This document shows positions 8,525 to 16,230 of a stretch of 60,628 bases of DNA, one piece after another (position 1 is the first letter of the stretch; each line of letters opens with the position of its first letter). Position numbers and translations under genes: made by a program. The notes beneath the pieces are model-generated. The model saw nothing but the letters and a program-made list of their open reading frames with translations. It was not told the origin of the DNA and did not search any database. The DNA is taken from contig JAKAJO010000132.1 in NCBI GenBank assembly GCA_021813745.1, positions 1-60,628 on the forward strand. The letters are read 5' to 3'. This stretch comes from Acidobacteriota bacterium (GTDB lineage: Bacteria; Acidobacteriota; Terriglobia; Terriglobales; Acidobacteriaceae).

Positions 8525-9529
8525 CTACAGGTTCTTCTGCTCTGGCAGCCTGGCCCGCCATTTGTATACTCGAATCGAATTTTTGCGATAGTACATCGCC
8601 GCAGCCTGGGGCGATTTCTGAGAGATGTACCCCTCAACGATGCGAAGAGTGTCGTTAAAGGATGCCACGTGGTCACTGTTGGGCCAGTCGCTGCCAAAGA
8701 GAACACGATCCTCCCCAAAGACCTCCCAGAGAGCATCAAGGTGATCACGATAAAACGCAGTTGATGTGACGAGCTTTCCGTGAGCCACCACAGGAATCTC
8801 AGAAAGCTTCACAAAGACACTCTGATTTTGGCCGAGCTGATGCAGAAGTGCTTGAAATGCCTGCTGCGACTCTGGGTCATTCGGTACTTGAGCGTTGGGC
8901 AAGTGATCCACAACAATGCGAAGTCCGGCAACCTTCTCGGAGACATTGAGCAGCGCACGCAACAGCCGAAGATCCGGATTCGCCCCCTCAAGGACCAGAT
9001 CAGCTTGTTCCAGGTCCCTGAGTCCTTCCACAAAACCTGGCTTGTTCAGATCGACGAACAGATCACGTCCCCAGAGATTTCCGTACCGGATTCCACGAAA
9101 AAGAGAATTCGCTTGGAGCCTCGCCAATTCAGAGTGGTAAGTCTTTGCTCCAGGTATAAGATCGCCAATGACACCGACAATAATTGGGCTCCTTTCCGCA
9201 ACGCCCAGGAGCCAGTCATTATCTGTAGGGAGATAGCTTGCCTCAATTGCAATCGCACCTACAATATCGAAGGATGCACTGACTGAACGATATCGATCAG
9301 GCAAGGCTGGCTTGTAAAGAGCCGTGTCTGTCTTCAGCGGCCAGGGGACGCCGCCGGGACGTGAAGTGTCAAAGAGATGGATATGGGCATCAATCTTGGG
9401 CGATTTGGCGCCTTGCGGAATCGCGGAATGATCGGTGGAACTACCAGGAACGTGCTGAGCTTGGGTCCATTGGCTCGCCATCACGCCGGTGGCGTAGGCG
9501 GCGAGCTTAAGTACATCGCGACGTCGCAT
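8525..9529 (-). CDS. Tat-exported amidohydrolase, probable L-rhamnono-1,4-lactonase
   Basis: A TIM-barrel metal-dependent hydrolase of the amidohydrolase-2 family (COG3618-like), which includes L-rhamnono- and L-fuconolactonases. KIDAHIHLFD supplies the N-terminal metal histidines and VLFGSDWPNS the C-terminal aspartate. The start is ATG 9529, preceded by AGAGG; it gives MRRRDVLKLAAYATG, a twin-arginine signal. The enzyme should therefore act in the periplasm, opening the lactone before MFS uptake. It is the first gene of the rhamnonate operon, with about 40 bases to the permease start. An in-frame extension up to 9622 lacks a ribosome site. Confidence 0.87.
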   Translation of the reverse strand: MRRRDVLKLAAYATGVMASQWTQAQHVPGSSTDHSAIPQGAKSPKIDAHIHLFDTSRPGGVPWPLKTDTALYKPALPDRYRSVSASFDIVGAIAIEASYLPTDNDWLLGVAERSPIIVGVIGDLIPGAKTYHSELARLQANSLFRGIRYGNLWGRDLFVDLNKPGFVEGLRDLEQADLVLEGANPDLRLLRALLNVSEKVAGLRIVVDHLPNAQVPNDPESQQAFQALLHQLGQNQSVFVKLSEIPVVAHGKLVTSTAFYRDHLDALWEVFGEDRVLFGSDWPNSDHVASFNDTLRIVEGYISQKSPQAAAMYYRKNSIRVYKWRARLPEQKNL

Positions 9530-9637
9530 GCAATCCTCTGTCGATTCGTGAGACCGGAGGGGGTAGGAAATCCGGGCACACCTAATATACATTCCTGATT
9601 CAGCACTTGTCGGCACCGGCAAGAGAGGGTTGCCACG

Positions 9638-10102
9638 TTATGCCCGATCACTGCGCAGAATGCGAGCAAGCTGGATGCGGTTCGCCCGCTGGGCAAGAAT
9701 GCACGGGACATTGGCGATAAGTCCGTACGCAGCCATCACCGCACTAGCCCACGGAGGATTCCACAGGAAAAACACAGGCGTAAACAAAAGCATGCCCCAA
9801 TGGGCAATCTCGGCACGACGTGTCTCGGTCATGTAGTCAGTGAGTTGGACACGACTCCGGCCCGCAAGATGCTTCTTGGACATTCCGCCAAACCAGGGGG
9901 CTCCATCCGGCAATTTTCCCTTCCATCGTTGCACGGCGAAGACTTTGCGATACAACCTACCATTGCCCTCCCATGCATACTCCTGCGTCACCCACGAGTC
10001 ATGCTGAAAACGCGATGTCGGAACATGCAGCAAGATGCGCGCAATCACCAGGTGAATGATGGGCCACCCCAGTAAGTTCGCACACCAGACAAACGCAGTC
10101 AT
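9638..10102 (-). CDS. crtO: CrtO-like glycosyl-carotenoid acyltransferase
   Basis: A small membrane protein of 154 residues resembling Staphylococcus aureus CrtO, which esterifies the sugar of glycosyl-4,4'-diaponeurosporenoate with a fatty acid to finish staphyloxanthin. Matching blocks are GRLYRKVFAVQRWKGKLPDG, TETRRAEIAHW and ANVPCILAQRANRIQLARIL; hydrophobic stretches lie at residues 4-22 and about 105-135. The ATG overlaps the TGA of the glycosyltransferase (ATGA), indicating translational coupling, so I use 10102 rather than longer in-frame starts. It is the last gene of the carotenoid operon. Confidence 0.87.
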   Translation of the reverse strand: MTAFVWCANLLGWPIIHLVIARILLHVPTSRFQHDSWVTQEYAWEGNGRLYRKVFAVQRWKGKLPDGAPWFGGMSKKHLAGRSRVQLTDYMTETRRAEIAHWGMLLFTPVFFLWNPPWASAVMAAYGLIANVPCILAQRANRIQLARILRSDRA

Positions 10103-11169
10103 AGATCGCGCCCACGCCAGGTGACATGCTGACGGCTCACTTTGCGCCAAAGTGAAGTCACAAAAAGATTGAAGTAAAAGAACAGAGGGATCGGAAAGAG
10201 TGCAAAGGTATACCAGCGATATCGGCCGATTTGGCGCCCGAACCACGCGACCTGCGCCGCGAAGACAGCATAGATCACCAGGGTGATGATCCGCAGGTCA
10301 ACAGATGCCATCAGGACCGCGAAAAAGCTGGCGGCGAGTGCCGACAGCCACGCAATTGAAGCCATAAGCGCGCCAAGATCCGAAGCAGCAGCACCAGAGG
10401 CAAAGGCCTTGGTCCATCCCTCGCGGAGTTGCGACATGCCCTCGGGAAACATGCGGACGTGAAGCACATTTTTTCCACTGAGACAGACACAACGGCCGCC
10501 GCTCGCCTGAATATGCTCTGACATAGCCAGATTCTCTAAGATCTGTTGGCGTACGCCTGCGTGGCCGCCGCAACGCAGATAAAGAGATTTCGAGATAAGA
10601 AGGCACTGTCCGAAGAGCTTTGCCTCGCCAAAGACGCCAAAGCCACCGGCTCCACCCGCCATCATCAAATTAAAGAACAGAGAGAGTTCTTCATAGAGCC
10701 TATTGGTTTCGTGATAAGGAAGAAGCGAAAGCGCGGTATCTTCGCAGCGATGGAGGCTAAAGGTCGAAAGCATTTTTGAATAGCCATCTTCCATGAACCA
10801 CGTATCCGCATCGAGGAAGAGCAGGAAATCTCCTGAAGCGGCCGCAGCACCCTGCGTGCAAGCCCAGGTCTTTCCAGTCCACCCTGGAGGCAATTCCTTC
10901 GACGTTAGAACCGTTGCGCCAAAAGCGGTAGCGACTTTTGCAGTAGCGTCACTCGAGTGATCATCGACGACAATCACCTCTCCTGGCTTTTCAGCTGAAC
11001 ACTGCAAAGAATGAAGCAACCTGGGAAGATTATGCTCTTCGTTGCGCGCTGGGATCACCGCAGAAACGGTGTAGCCCCTCCCGGGACCCCGCTGACAGCG
11101 TGGGATCTTCAACAGCAGCAGGAATCCTGCAAACAGACCAAATAAAAGCAGAAGGATAAGGTCGATCAC
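10099..11169 (-). CDS. crtQ: CrtQ-like carotenoid glycosyltransferase (GT2)
   Basis: A family 2 glycosyltransferase of 356 residues, like S. aureus CrtQ, which glycosylates 4,4'-diaponeurosporenoate. It has an N-terminal membrane helix (LILLLLFGLFAGFLLLL), the GT-A start SAVIPARNEEHNLPRLL, the nucleotide-sugar motif DDHSSD, the metal motif LFLDADTW, and three or four helices near the C terminus. It begins with GTG overlapping the stop of the upstream desaturase (GTGA) and its own TGA overlaps crtO. Confidence 0.88.
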   Translation of the reverse strand: MIDLILLLLFGLFAGFLLLLKIPRCQRGPGRGYTVSAVIPARNEEHNLPRLLHSLQCSAEKPGEVIVVDDHSSDATAKVATAFGATVLTSKELPPGWTGKTWACTQGAAAASGDFLLFLDADTWFMEDGYSKMLSTFSLHRCEDTALSLLPYHETNRLYEELSLFFNLMMAGGAGGFGVFGEAKLFGQCLLISKSLYLRCGGHAGVRQQILENLAMSEHIQASGGRCVCLSGKNVLHVRMFPEGMSQLREGWTKAFASGAAASDLGALMASIAWLSALAASFFAVLMASVDLRIITLVIYAVFAAQVAWFGRQIGRYRWYTFALFPIPLFFYFNLFVTSLWRKVSRQHVTWRGRDL

Positions 11170-12677
11170 TTTGGCCCATCCACCTGCTCCACGATCAGAC
11201 GTGCTGCATGTTGGCCGCTCAGAGAGACCATGGGCATCCCACCACCCGGGTTCACGCTACCTCCCACGAAAAATAGATTGTCAAAATCACGGCTGCGCTT
11301 GGGAGCCTTGAAGGCAAAGTTTTTCCTGCGATCGCACACAACGCCGTAGATTGACCCGCGGTTGGATCGATAGCGATCTTCAATATCAAACGGCGTCCAG
11401 AAATCCTCAACAACAATATGCTTCCTCAGGCCATCCAGCCCCATCCTTTCCAACTTATCCAGGCATAATTCCTTGAGGGCAATGCAATCTTCTCGTGTGT
11501 ATGGCTCCTTTTCATTGATGTACGGGATATGCGGCAGGATCTTAATGTTGTCACATCCTGGCGGCGCCTGCGATGGATCCGTCCGCGTAGGCGCCACTAC
11601 ATAGATTGTTGGATCGTCGGGAAGCTTCTTGTCATGGAATACACGATCGAAATGTGCACTTTGATGACGAGAATAGAAGAAATTGTGATGCGCCAATTGT
11701 GGAAAGATCTTGTCTGTGCCCAGGTGCAGAATGATTCCCGAACAGGCAGGCTCAAAGCGGCTCAACTTTCGCAACTGGCGTGGCGACTGACCAAGCAGCT
11801 CTTTAGCGGCCGGAATCACTTCCATGTTGGAGACGACAAAGTCCGCGTCCAGCGTCTCTTCAGAAGTCTCGCCTCGTACAACGACTCCATGGACGTGCCC
11901 ATGGCTGCTGTTGATCTTGAGCGCTTGATGGCCGAGCCGGACATCCACGTCAAGTTCTGTCAGTCGACGCTCAAAAGCGCGTGCAAGCTGGTACATGCCT
12001 CCCTTCACGTACCAAAGTCCAAACTCCAGCTGAATATTCGGCATCAGGTTCATGAAGCCAGGGGAGTCATTGGCCGACGATCCAACATACTTGATGAAAT
12101 ACTCAAAGATATCGCGAAGATATGGATTATGCACCCGCTTGCGGATGGCGCCAGACATTGAGTTGGACCAATCCATCACACGGCCATCTTTGAAGCTATA
12201 AAAACGCAAAAACTCGGAGAAGTGGTCAAACCCATGGCGCAGGTATCCGCGCTCCACCACATCATATTGTTGACGAGAGTATTCGACGAAGCGATCGTAG
12301 TCCTTAAAGGCCCTGTCTCCATCGGGCAGGGGCGCCAACTCGGCGCGCATGCGCTCTTTGTCTTCCCAAAGATCAATGACTTTGCCGTCTTCAAAGAAGT
12401 TTCGCCACTGGGGATCGACCCGATGAAGTTCGATGTAATCCTCGAGTCTGCGGCCTGATCCTTCAAAGAGTGGCCGGAAAATCTGCGGTAGCGTAAAGAT
12501 TGAAGGTCCCAGATCGAACTTGAATCCGTGCGTTTCCAGCACATTCAACTTGCCGCCCAGATGAGTGTTCTTTTCGAGGATCGTGACAGCCATTCCAGCT
12601 TGCGCGAGTTGAATCGCCGCCGACATTCCGCCGAGGCCAGCCCCAATGACAACTACTTTCTTCTTTAATTTGCTCAT
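11166..12677 (-). CDS. crtP: phytoene desaturase-family carotenoid oxidase/desaturase (CrtP/CrtN type)
   Basis: An FAD-dependent amine-oxidase-fold enzyme of 503 residues. The dinucleotide-binding motif is VVVIGAGLGGMSAAIQLA near the N terminus, followed by EKNTHLGGKLN, and the family C-terminal motif is GGSVNPGGGMPMVSLSG. It belongs to the C30 desaturase/oxygenase group. Because it sits with an aldehyde dehydrogenase, CrtQ and CrtO, I infer that it is the terminal methyl oxidase (CrtP) making the 4,4'-diapocarotenoid aldehyde. A CrtN role cannot be excluded. No crtM is in the window. It overlaps both neighbours by four bases. Confidence 0.85.
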   Translation of the reverse strand: MSKLKKKVVVIGAGLGGMSAAIQLAQAGMAVTILEKNTHLGGKLNVLETHGFKFDLGPSIFTLPQIFRPLFEGSGRRLEDYIELHRVDPQWRNFFEDGKVIDLWEDKERMRAELAPLPDGDRAFKDYDRFVEYSRQQYDVVERGYLRHGFDHFSEFLRFYSFKDGRVMDWSNSMSGAIRKRVHNPYLRDIFEYFIKYVGSSANDSPGFMNLMPNIQLEFGLWYVKGGMYQLARAFERRLTELDVDVRLGHQALKINSSHGHVHGVVVRGETSEETLDADFVVSNMEVIPAAKELLGQSPRQLRKLSRFEPACSGIILHLGTDKIFPQLAHHNFFYSRHQSAHFDRVFHDKKLPDDPTIYVVAPTRTDPSQAPPGCDNIKILPHIPYINEKEPYTREDCIALKELCLDKLERMGLDGLRKHIVVEDFWTPFDIEDRYRSNRGSIYGVVCDRRKNFAFKAPKRSRDFDNLFFVGGSVNPGGGMPMVSLSGQHAARLIVEQVDGPK

Positions 12678-14632
12678 CGCGCTTCCACCAGCTTGATTTG
12701 AAGTGTCCGGTCTGCATTGCCCATGTCGAATGTACAGTCCTTAAAGCGTGGTGGCCCCAGACCCGGTTCCGGATTGTTTGAAGCGCCAACAGGCTCCTTC
12801 GGAATGCCAATGAAATTGAGATCGAGCTTGCCATTTTGATTTTCATCCAGGTAAACCGAAACGGCATAGTGACCAGGCGGCAGATCTCCGGCGTCGACAT
12901 GAACAGTCTCCCCTCCCCGGCAGGGAATAAAGCCCCCGCGTATGGCCTTGCCGGCATTCGCGGGAAATCCATGAGGCGAGTCGAAGACGAGATATGCAAG
13001 CGGACCGTGCGCCTTTGCAGGAATTTGAACATCCAACCAAAGCTGTGCGCCTCTTCGGGCTTGGGCAAAAACACAGATCGCAGATGTGGATGCCATAAGA
13101 AGAAGGAGAAACATTAAACGCCAAAAGAGGCGAAGTACCCCAGGTGCGCGGTGGCGGAGAGCGACCAGCACATCAAGGCCTTGGTAGGTCCTTTGAGTGA
13201 ATGGGAACCAGTTGATTTCGCGCGAACGCGCTGTATGCGTTGTCATCACCGTCTTGACGCGACTGAAGGCGCGAAGGCCATGAGAACCGTGGTAGCGGCC
13301 GTAGCCACTTGCCCGATTACCGCCAAACCCTGCGTATGGATTTCCAATATTGCGAATGACATCGTTCACGGAGCACGCACCGGTCTGCAAAGCCGATGCG
13401 ACGCGACGCCCCCTGGCCCGATCCCTCGTCCAAACGCTCGCGCCAAGTGCGAAGGACGAGCGATTGACCAGATCGATCCCTTCATCTTCGCCCGTAAAGG
13501 GTGCGACACACAGAATTGGGCCAAAGGTCTCTTCCACCAGTAAACGAGATGCTGGTGGCACATGACTCAGCACGATGGGCCCGTCCCCCGAGAAACTTCC
13601 ATCCATGGTGAACTCCATGCGCGCACCATGTGCCAATGCTTCTTCAACCTGGCTGCGAAACTGACTTCGAATTGCCTGGCCTTGCAGGATGCCCAAATCG
13701 CATTCGAAGGTAGTTCCAACGCGCAGAGCCTCCACCCGGCGCACGAGCCGCTGAAGGAACTCTTCGTAAATGGTCTCTTCGATGTAAGCGCGCTTGATGC
13801 CCACACAGACCTGCCCTGCATGAGAAAAGGCGCCATACACAACACCCTCGATGGTACGTTCCATGTTGCAGTCGGCAAATATCAGCGCGGCATCTTTTCC
13901 ACCCAGTTCAAGCAATACAGGTATCAGCTTTGCAGCGGCTCGCTGTGCAATCTGTCGGCCGTTCGCGCTGCTCCCGGTAAAGAACAGGACATCCGGAGCC
14001 GCGTCGATGTAGTCGCCTGCCCGATCTGGTGAGTCGGTGACGACTTGCAGCAGATTCACTGGAAGATTCGCAGCAGCGAGTTCCTCAACAATCTGCGCAA
14101 CAGCCGGTGTCCGCTCTGACATTTTCAGCACAACAGAATTGCCCGCAAACAGTGCCGTAAGCGTAGGCACCATGGAAAGCTGCAAGGGATAGTTGGATGG
14201 AGCAAAGATGAGTGCCACACCGAATGGATCCCATTCTTCACGAAAGTGCACGCCAGGATATAGCACTCTACTTCGCTTGACCGCACGATGCGCCAGAACA
14301 GAAGCAACATGACGCTCGCAGTAGCGTGCGTGCTCGAGCGTGACCAGCAGGTCTCCTGCGAGCGCATCCAGAGGTGGCTTCCCTGTGTCCTGAACAATCG
14401 CTTGCACAATGCGATCACGAGAAATTGCGATGGCTCGCCTGAATTTGGACAATACGAGCCTTCGCTGAGAGCCGGTTCGCGCATTCCAGGCTTGTTGGGC
14501 TCGCCTGGAAAGATGGATCCGTTCTGCGGGCAAAACATCTTGCATTGATCTTGTGAGACCTTTCCTTATGTCGCCTCCGCCATGAAGCGCTGCTGCGGTC
14601 AGCTCTCTTCTGCGCGCGTGATTGGAAAGCAT
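12674..14632 (-). CDS. carotenoid aldehyde dehydrogenase fused to a membrane-anchored DUF2141 domain
   Basis: 652 residues, about 180 longer than a normal aldehyde dehydrogenase. Residues about 30-478 form the ALDH fold: N147 in APSNYPLQL, E242 in LLELGGKD and catalytic C276 in AGQVCVG. In this operon it should oxidise a diaponeurosporenal-type aldehyde to the carboxylate that CrtQ glycosylates. Residues 503-523 (RLFWRLMFLLLLMASTSAIC) form one membrane helix, and residues about 530-650 are a DUF2141 domain with YLDENQNGKLDLNFIGIPKE. DUF2141 proteins are usually free exported proteins, so the helix probably puts that domain in the periplasm. The start is unsure: ATG 14632 or ATG 14545, neither with a strong ribosome site. 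Confidence 0.87.
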   Translation of the reverse strand: MLSNHARRRELTAAALHGGGDIRKGLTRSMQDVLPAERIHLSRRAQQAWNARTGSQRRLVLSKFRRAIAISRDRIVQAIVQDTGKPPLDALAGDLLVTLEHARYCERHVASVLAHRAVKRSRVLYPGVHFREEWDPFGVALIFAPSNYPLQLSMVPTLTALFAGNSVVLKMSERTPAVAQIVEELAAANLPVNLLQVVTDSPDRAGDYIDAAPDVLFFTGSSANGRQIAQRAAAKLIPVLLELGGKDAALIFADCNMERTIEGVVYGAFSHAGQVCVGIKRAYIEETIYEEFLQRLVRRVEALRVGTTFECDLGILQGQAIRSQFRSQVEEALAHGARMEFTMDGSFSGDGPIVLSHVPPASRLLVEETFGPILCVAPFTGEDEGIDLVNRSSFALGASVWTRDRARGRRVASALQTGACSVNDVIRNIGNPYAGFGGNRASGYGRYHGSHGLRAFSRVKTVMTTHTARSREINWFPFTQRTYQGLDVLVALRHRAPGVLRLFWRLMFLLLLMASTSAICVFAQARRGAQLWLDVQIPAKAHGPLAYLVFDSPHGFPANAGKAIRGGFIPCRGGETVHVDAGDLPPGHYAVSVYLDENQNGKLDLNFIGIPKEPVGASNNPEPGLGPPRFKDCTFDMGNADRTLQIKLVEAR

Positions 14633-14830
14633 ACCCGCATAGCCTGTGGCAGATGCCTTGCAACCCAGGCGTCGTTATGACCCATACCCATGATCGCGAC
14701 ATTCCTACAGCGCGGAAACTGTTTCGCGCGAGTCGAATCCGCTGAAAATCAATCCCCTCTCGTCGGCGTTGTGGAGAATGATGCAACGGACGGCAAGCGC
14801 ATAGGACTCCTGCTTCCCAGTGACGTCCCC
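14599..14830 (-). pseudogene. decayed 3' end of an alpha/beta-hydrolase
   Basis: Two adjoining minus-strand frames carry pieces of hydrolase-like text: RCIILHNADERGLIFSGFDS, then after a frame change DSTRAKQFPRCRNVAIMGMG followed by HNDAWVARHLPQ, ending at TGA 14599-14601. The order Asp-bearing ILHNADE segment, then GHND, is that of alpha/beta-hydrolases (catalytic Asp, then His). The piece overlaps the aldehyde dehydrogenase start. No 5' half is recognisable. Confidence 0.35.
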
Positions 14831-15066
14831 TCCTCTTGTTCTACATGGAACTACTGACGATCAGCAGACTTTTTTTGGGCATGTGAACACTTCAATCCGT
14901 CTGGGTTGACAGCGTGAAACACCAATGTAAAGGCTGGCATCTCACGAAAATGTGCAAATGTTTTCACCTCAGACTCTTCCATCGCATCGGCTGCATCGGA
15001 AGGCCGTATCCGATTGCGGTGCACTGTGACCGGAGTCACGGCAGACCGGGCCAGAAAGGACGATCA

Positions 15067-15231
15067 ATGAATAGTTTCAGCGATCGGATCGGCAGCCCCG
15101 GTAAGCAATCCGCGTCTGCCGGTATGCGACTTGCAGAGTTTGGTGTGCCAGGCATCATGGCAGTCGTCATCCTTTGCTCATCCTGCATGCGGGAGGTGTC
15201 GCGTTGCATCCAGGCACTAAATCTTAAATGA
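15067..15231 (+). CDS. possible small ORF upstream of the peroxiredoxin
   Basis: A 54-codon frame from ATG 15067 with AAAGGA just upstream. It has a short hydrophobic middle (FGVPGIMAVVILCSSC) and no recognised family. Apart from this I see nothing convincing in 14836-15250. Confidence 0.2.
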   Translation: MNSFSDRIGSPGKQSASAGMRLAEFGVPGIMAVVILCSSCMREVSRCIQALNLK

Positions 15232-15250
15232 AACCGAAGGAGTCAAGCCC

Positions 15251-15982
15251 ATGTCAGAATCCAGCAGTCATCTGCCACTCATCGGAGAATCCGCCCCACC
15301 CTTCGAGGCGGAAACAACACAAGGAAGAGTTCGATTCCCGGACGACTTTCATGGAAAATGGGTCATCTTTTTCAGCCATCCTGCCGACTTCACACCCGTC
15401 TGCACGACTGAGTTCATGACATTTGCCTCAATGCAGGAGGAATTTAGAAAACTCAATTGCGAATTGCTCGGACTTTCGATTGACAGTACCTTCAGCCACA
15501 TTGCATGGTTACGCACGATTCGCGAGCGGATTGAATTTCGCAGTTTCCGCGATGTCGAAGTGACCTTCCCAGTGATTTCTGACCTTACCATGGATGTCGC
15601 GCGCGCATATGGCATGCTTCAACCATCAGCGAGCACGACACAGGCAGTGAGGGCCGTCTTCATCATCGATCCGGAAGGTAAGGTCCGTGCGATTCTGTAC
15701 TATCCACTCAGCAACGGCCGGAACATTCAAGAGATCAAGCGCCTGTTGATGGCGATGCAAACTTCGGATAAGTACGGCGTAGCGACTCCTGCGGATTGGC
15801 AACCGGGTGAAGAGGTCATTGTGCCTCCGCCAGGATCCTGCGGCGCGGCAAAGGAGAGGGTTGCGACAACGGATCCATCGATTCGTTGCGTCGACTGGTT
15901 CCTGTGCTTCAAGAAGCTTCGAGATGGCGCACAAAAGGAGGCCAAGGCCCCAGAGCAGCTCGAAATGACAACCGGGCGATAA
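15251..15982 (+). CDS. peroxiredoxin (AhpC/TSA, Prx6 type with extra C-terminal cysteines)
   Basis: A cytoplasmic thiol peroxidase of 243 residues that reduces hydrogen peroxide and organic peroxides. The peroxidatic cysteine is C51 in DFTPVCTTEF, with the downstream conserved arginine region around residue 134 (QAVRAVFIIDPEGKVRA). Length and the VPPP segment at 191-194 fit the Prx6 group. C213 and C219 in IRCVDWFLCFKKL match the C-terminal cysteine pair known in archaeal Prx6-type enzymes, so resolution through C213 is likely. AAGGAG precedes the ATG. It stands alone, after a roughly 400-base spacer and convergent with the GH3 gene. Confidence 0.92.
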   Translation: MSESSSHLPLIGESAPPFEAETTQGRVRFPDDFHGKWVIFFSHPADFTPVCTTEFMTFASMQEEFRKLNCELLGLSIDSTFSHIAWLRTIRERIEFRSFRDVEVTFPVISDLTMDVARAYGMLQPSASTTQAVRAVFIIDPEGKVRAILYYPLSNGRNIQEIKRLLMAMQTSDKYGVATPADWQPGEEVIVPPPGSCGAAKERVATTDPSIRCVDWFLCFKKLRDGAQKEAKAPEQLEMTTGR

Positions 15983-16053
15983 CAAGAACAACGATCGATT
16001 AGTCGCTGATTGTTTTTCATCGGATGGAGCAAGACTGAATCCGTATCCGTTGA

Positions 16054-16230
16054 TTGAACGAGACGATCAGGGCAAGGCAGCGAAAAGGTGCGACGGGGTT
16101 CGTCGATTCGCGTCCACTCGCCTTCATCGTCTTTGTGTTTGTCCTGACTGGATTGCTATGCCTTGCAATTCTCATTGAGCTTCGGCGGAATGGAAGGTCC
16201 AATCTGCCGAAGCTCAATTCAAACAACTAG
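16054..16230 (+). CDS. possible small single-pass membrane protein or 3' remnant
   Basis: 58 codons ending at TAG 16228-16230, directly abutting the GH3 stop on the other strand. The text GFVDSRPLAFIVFVFVLTGL followed by LCLAILIELRR is a clear membrane helix flanked by arginines. The only start is TTG 16054, immediately after an in-frame TGA and without a ribosome site, so it may be the tail of a longer gene that was frameshifted or truncated. Confidence 0.35.
   Translation: MNETIRARQRKGATGFVDSRPLAFIVFVFVLTGLLCLAILIELRRNGRSNLPKLNSNN
16177..16215. terminator. inverted repeat between convergent genes
   Basis: GAGCTTCGGC (16177-16186) and GCCGAAGCTC (16206-16215) are exact complements separated by 19 bases. 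Its place between the convergent peroxiredoxin and GH3 genes fits a bidirectional terminator, but neither side has a T-run, so confidence is low. Confidence 0.35.
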
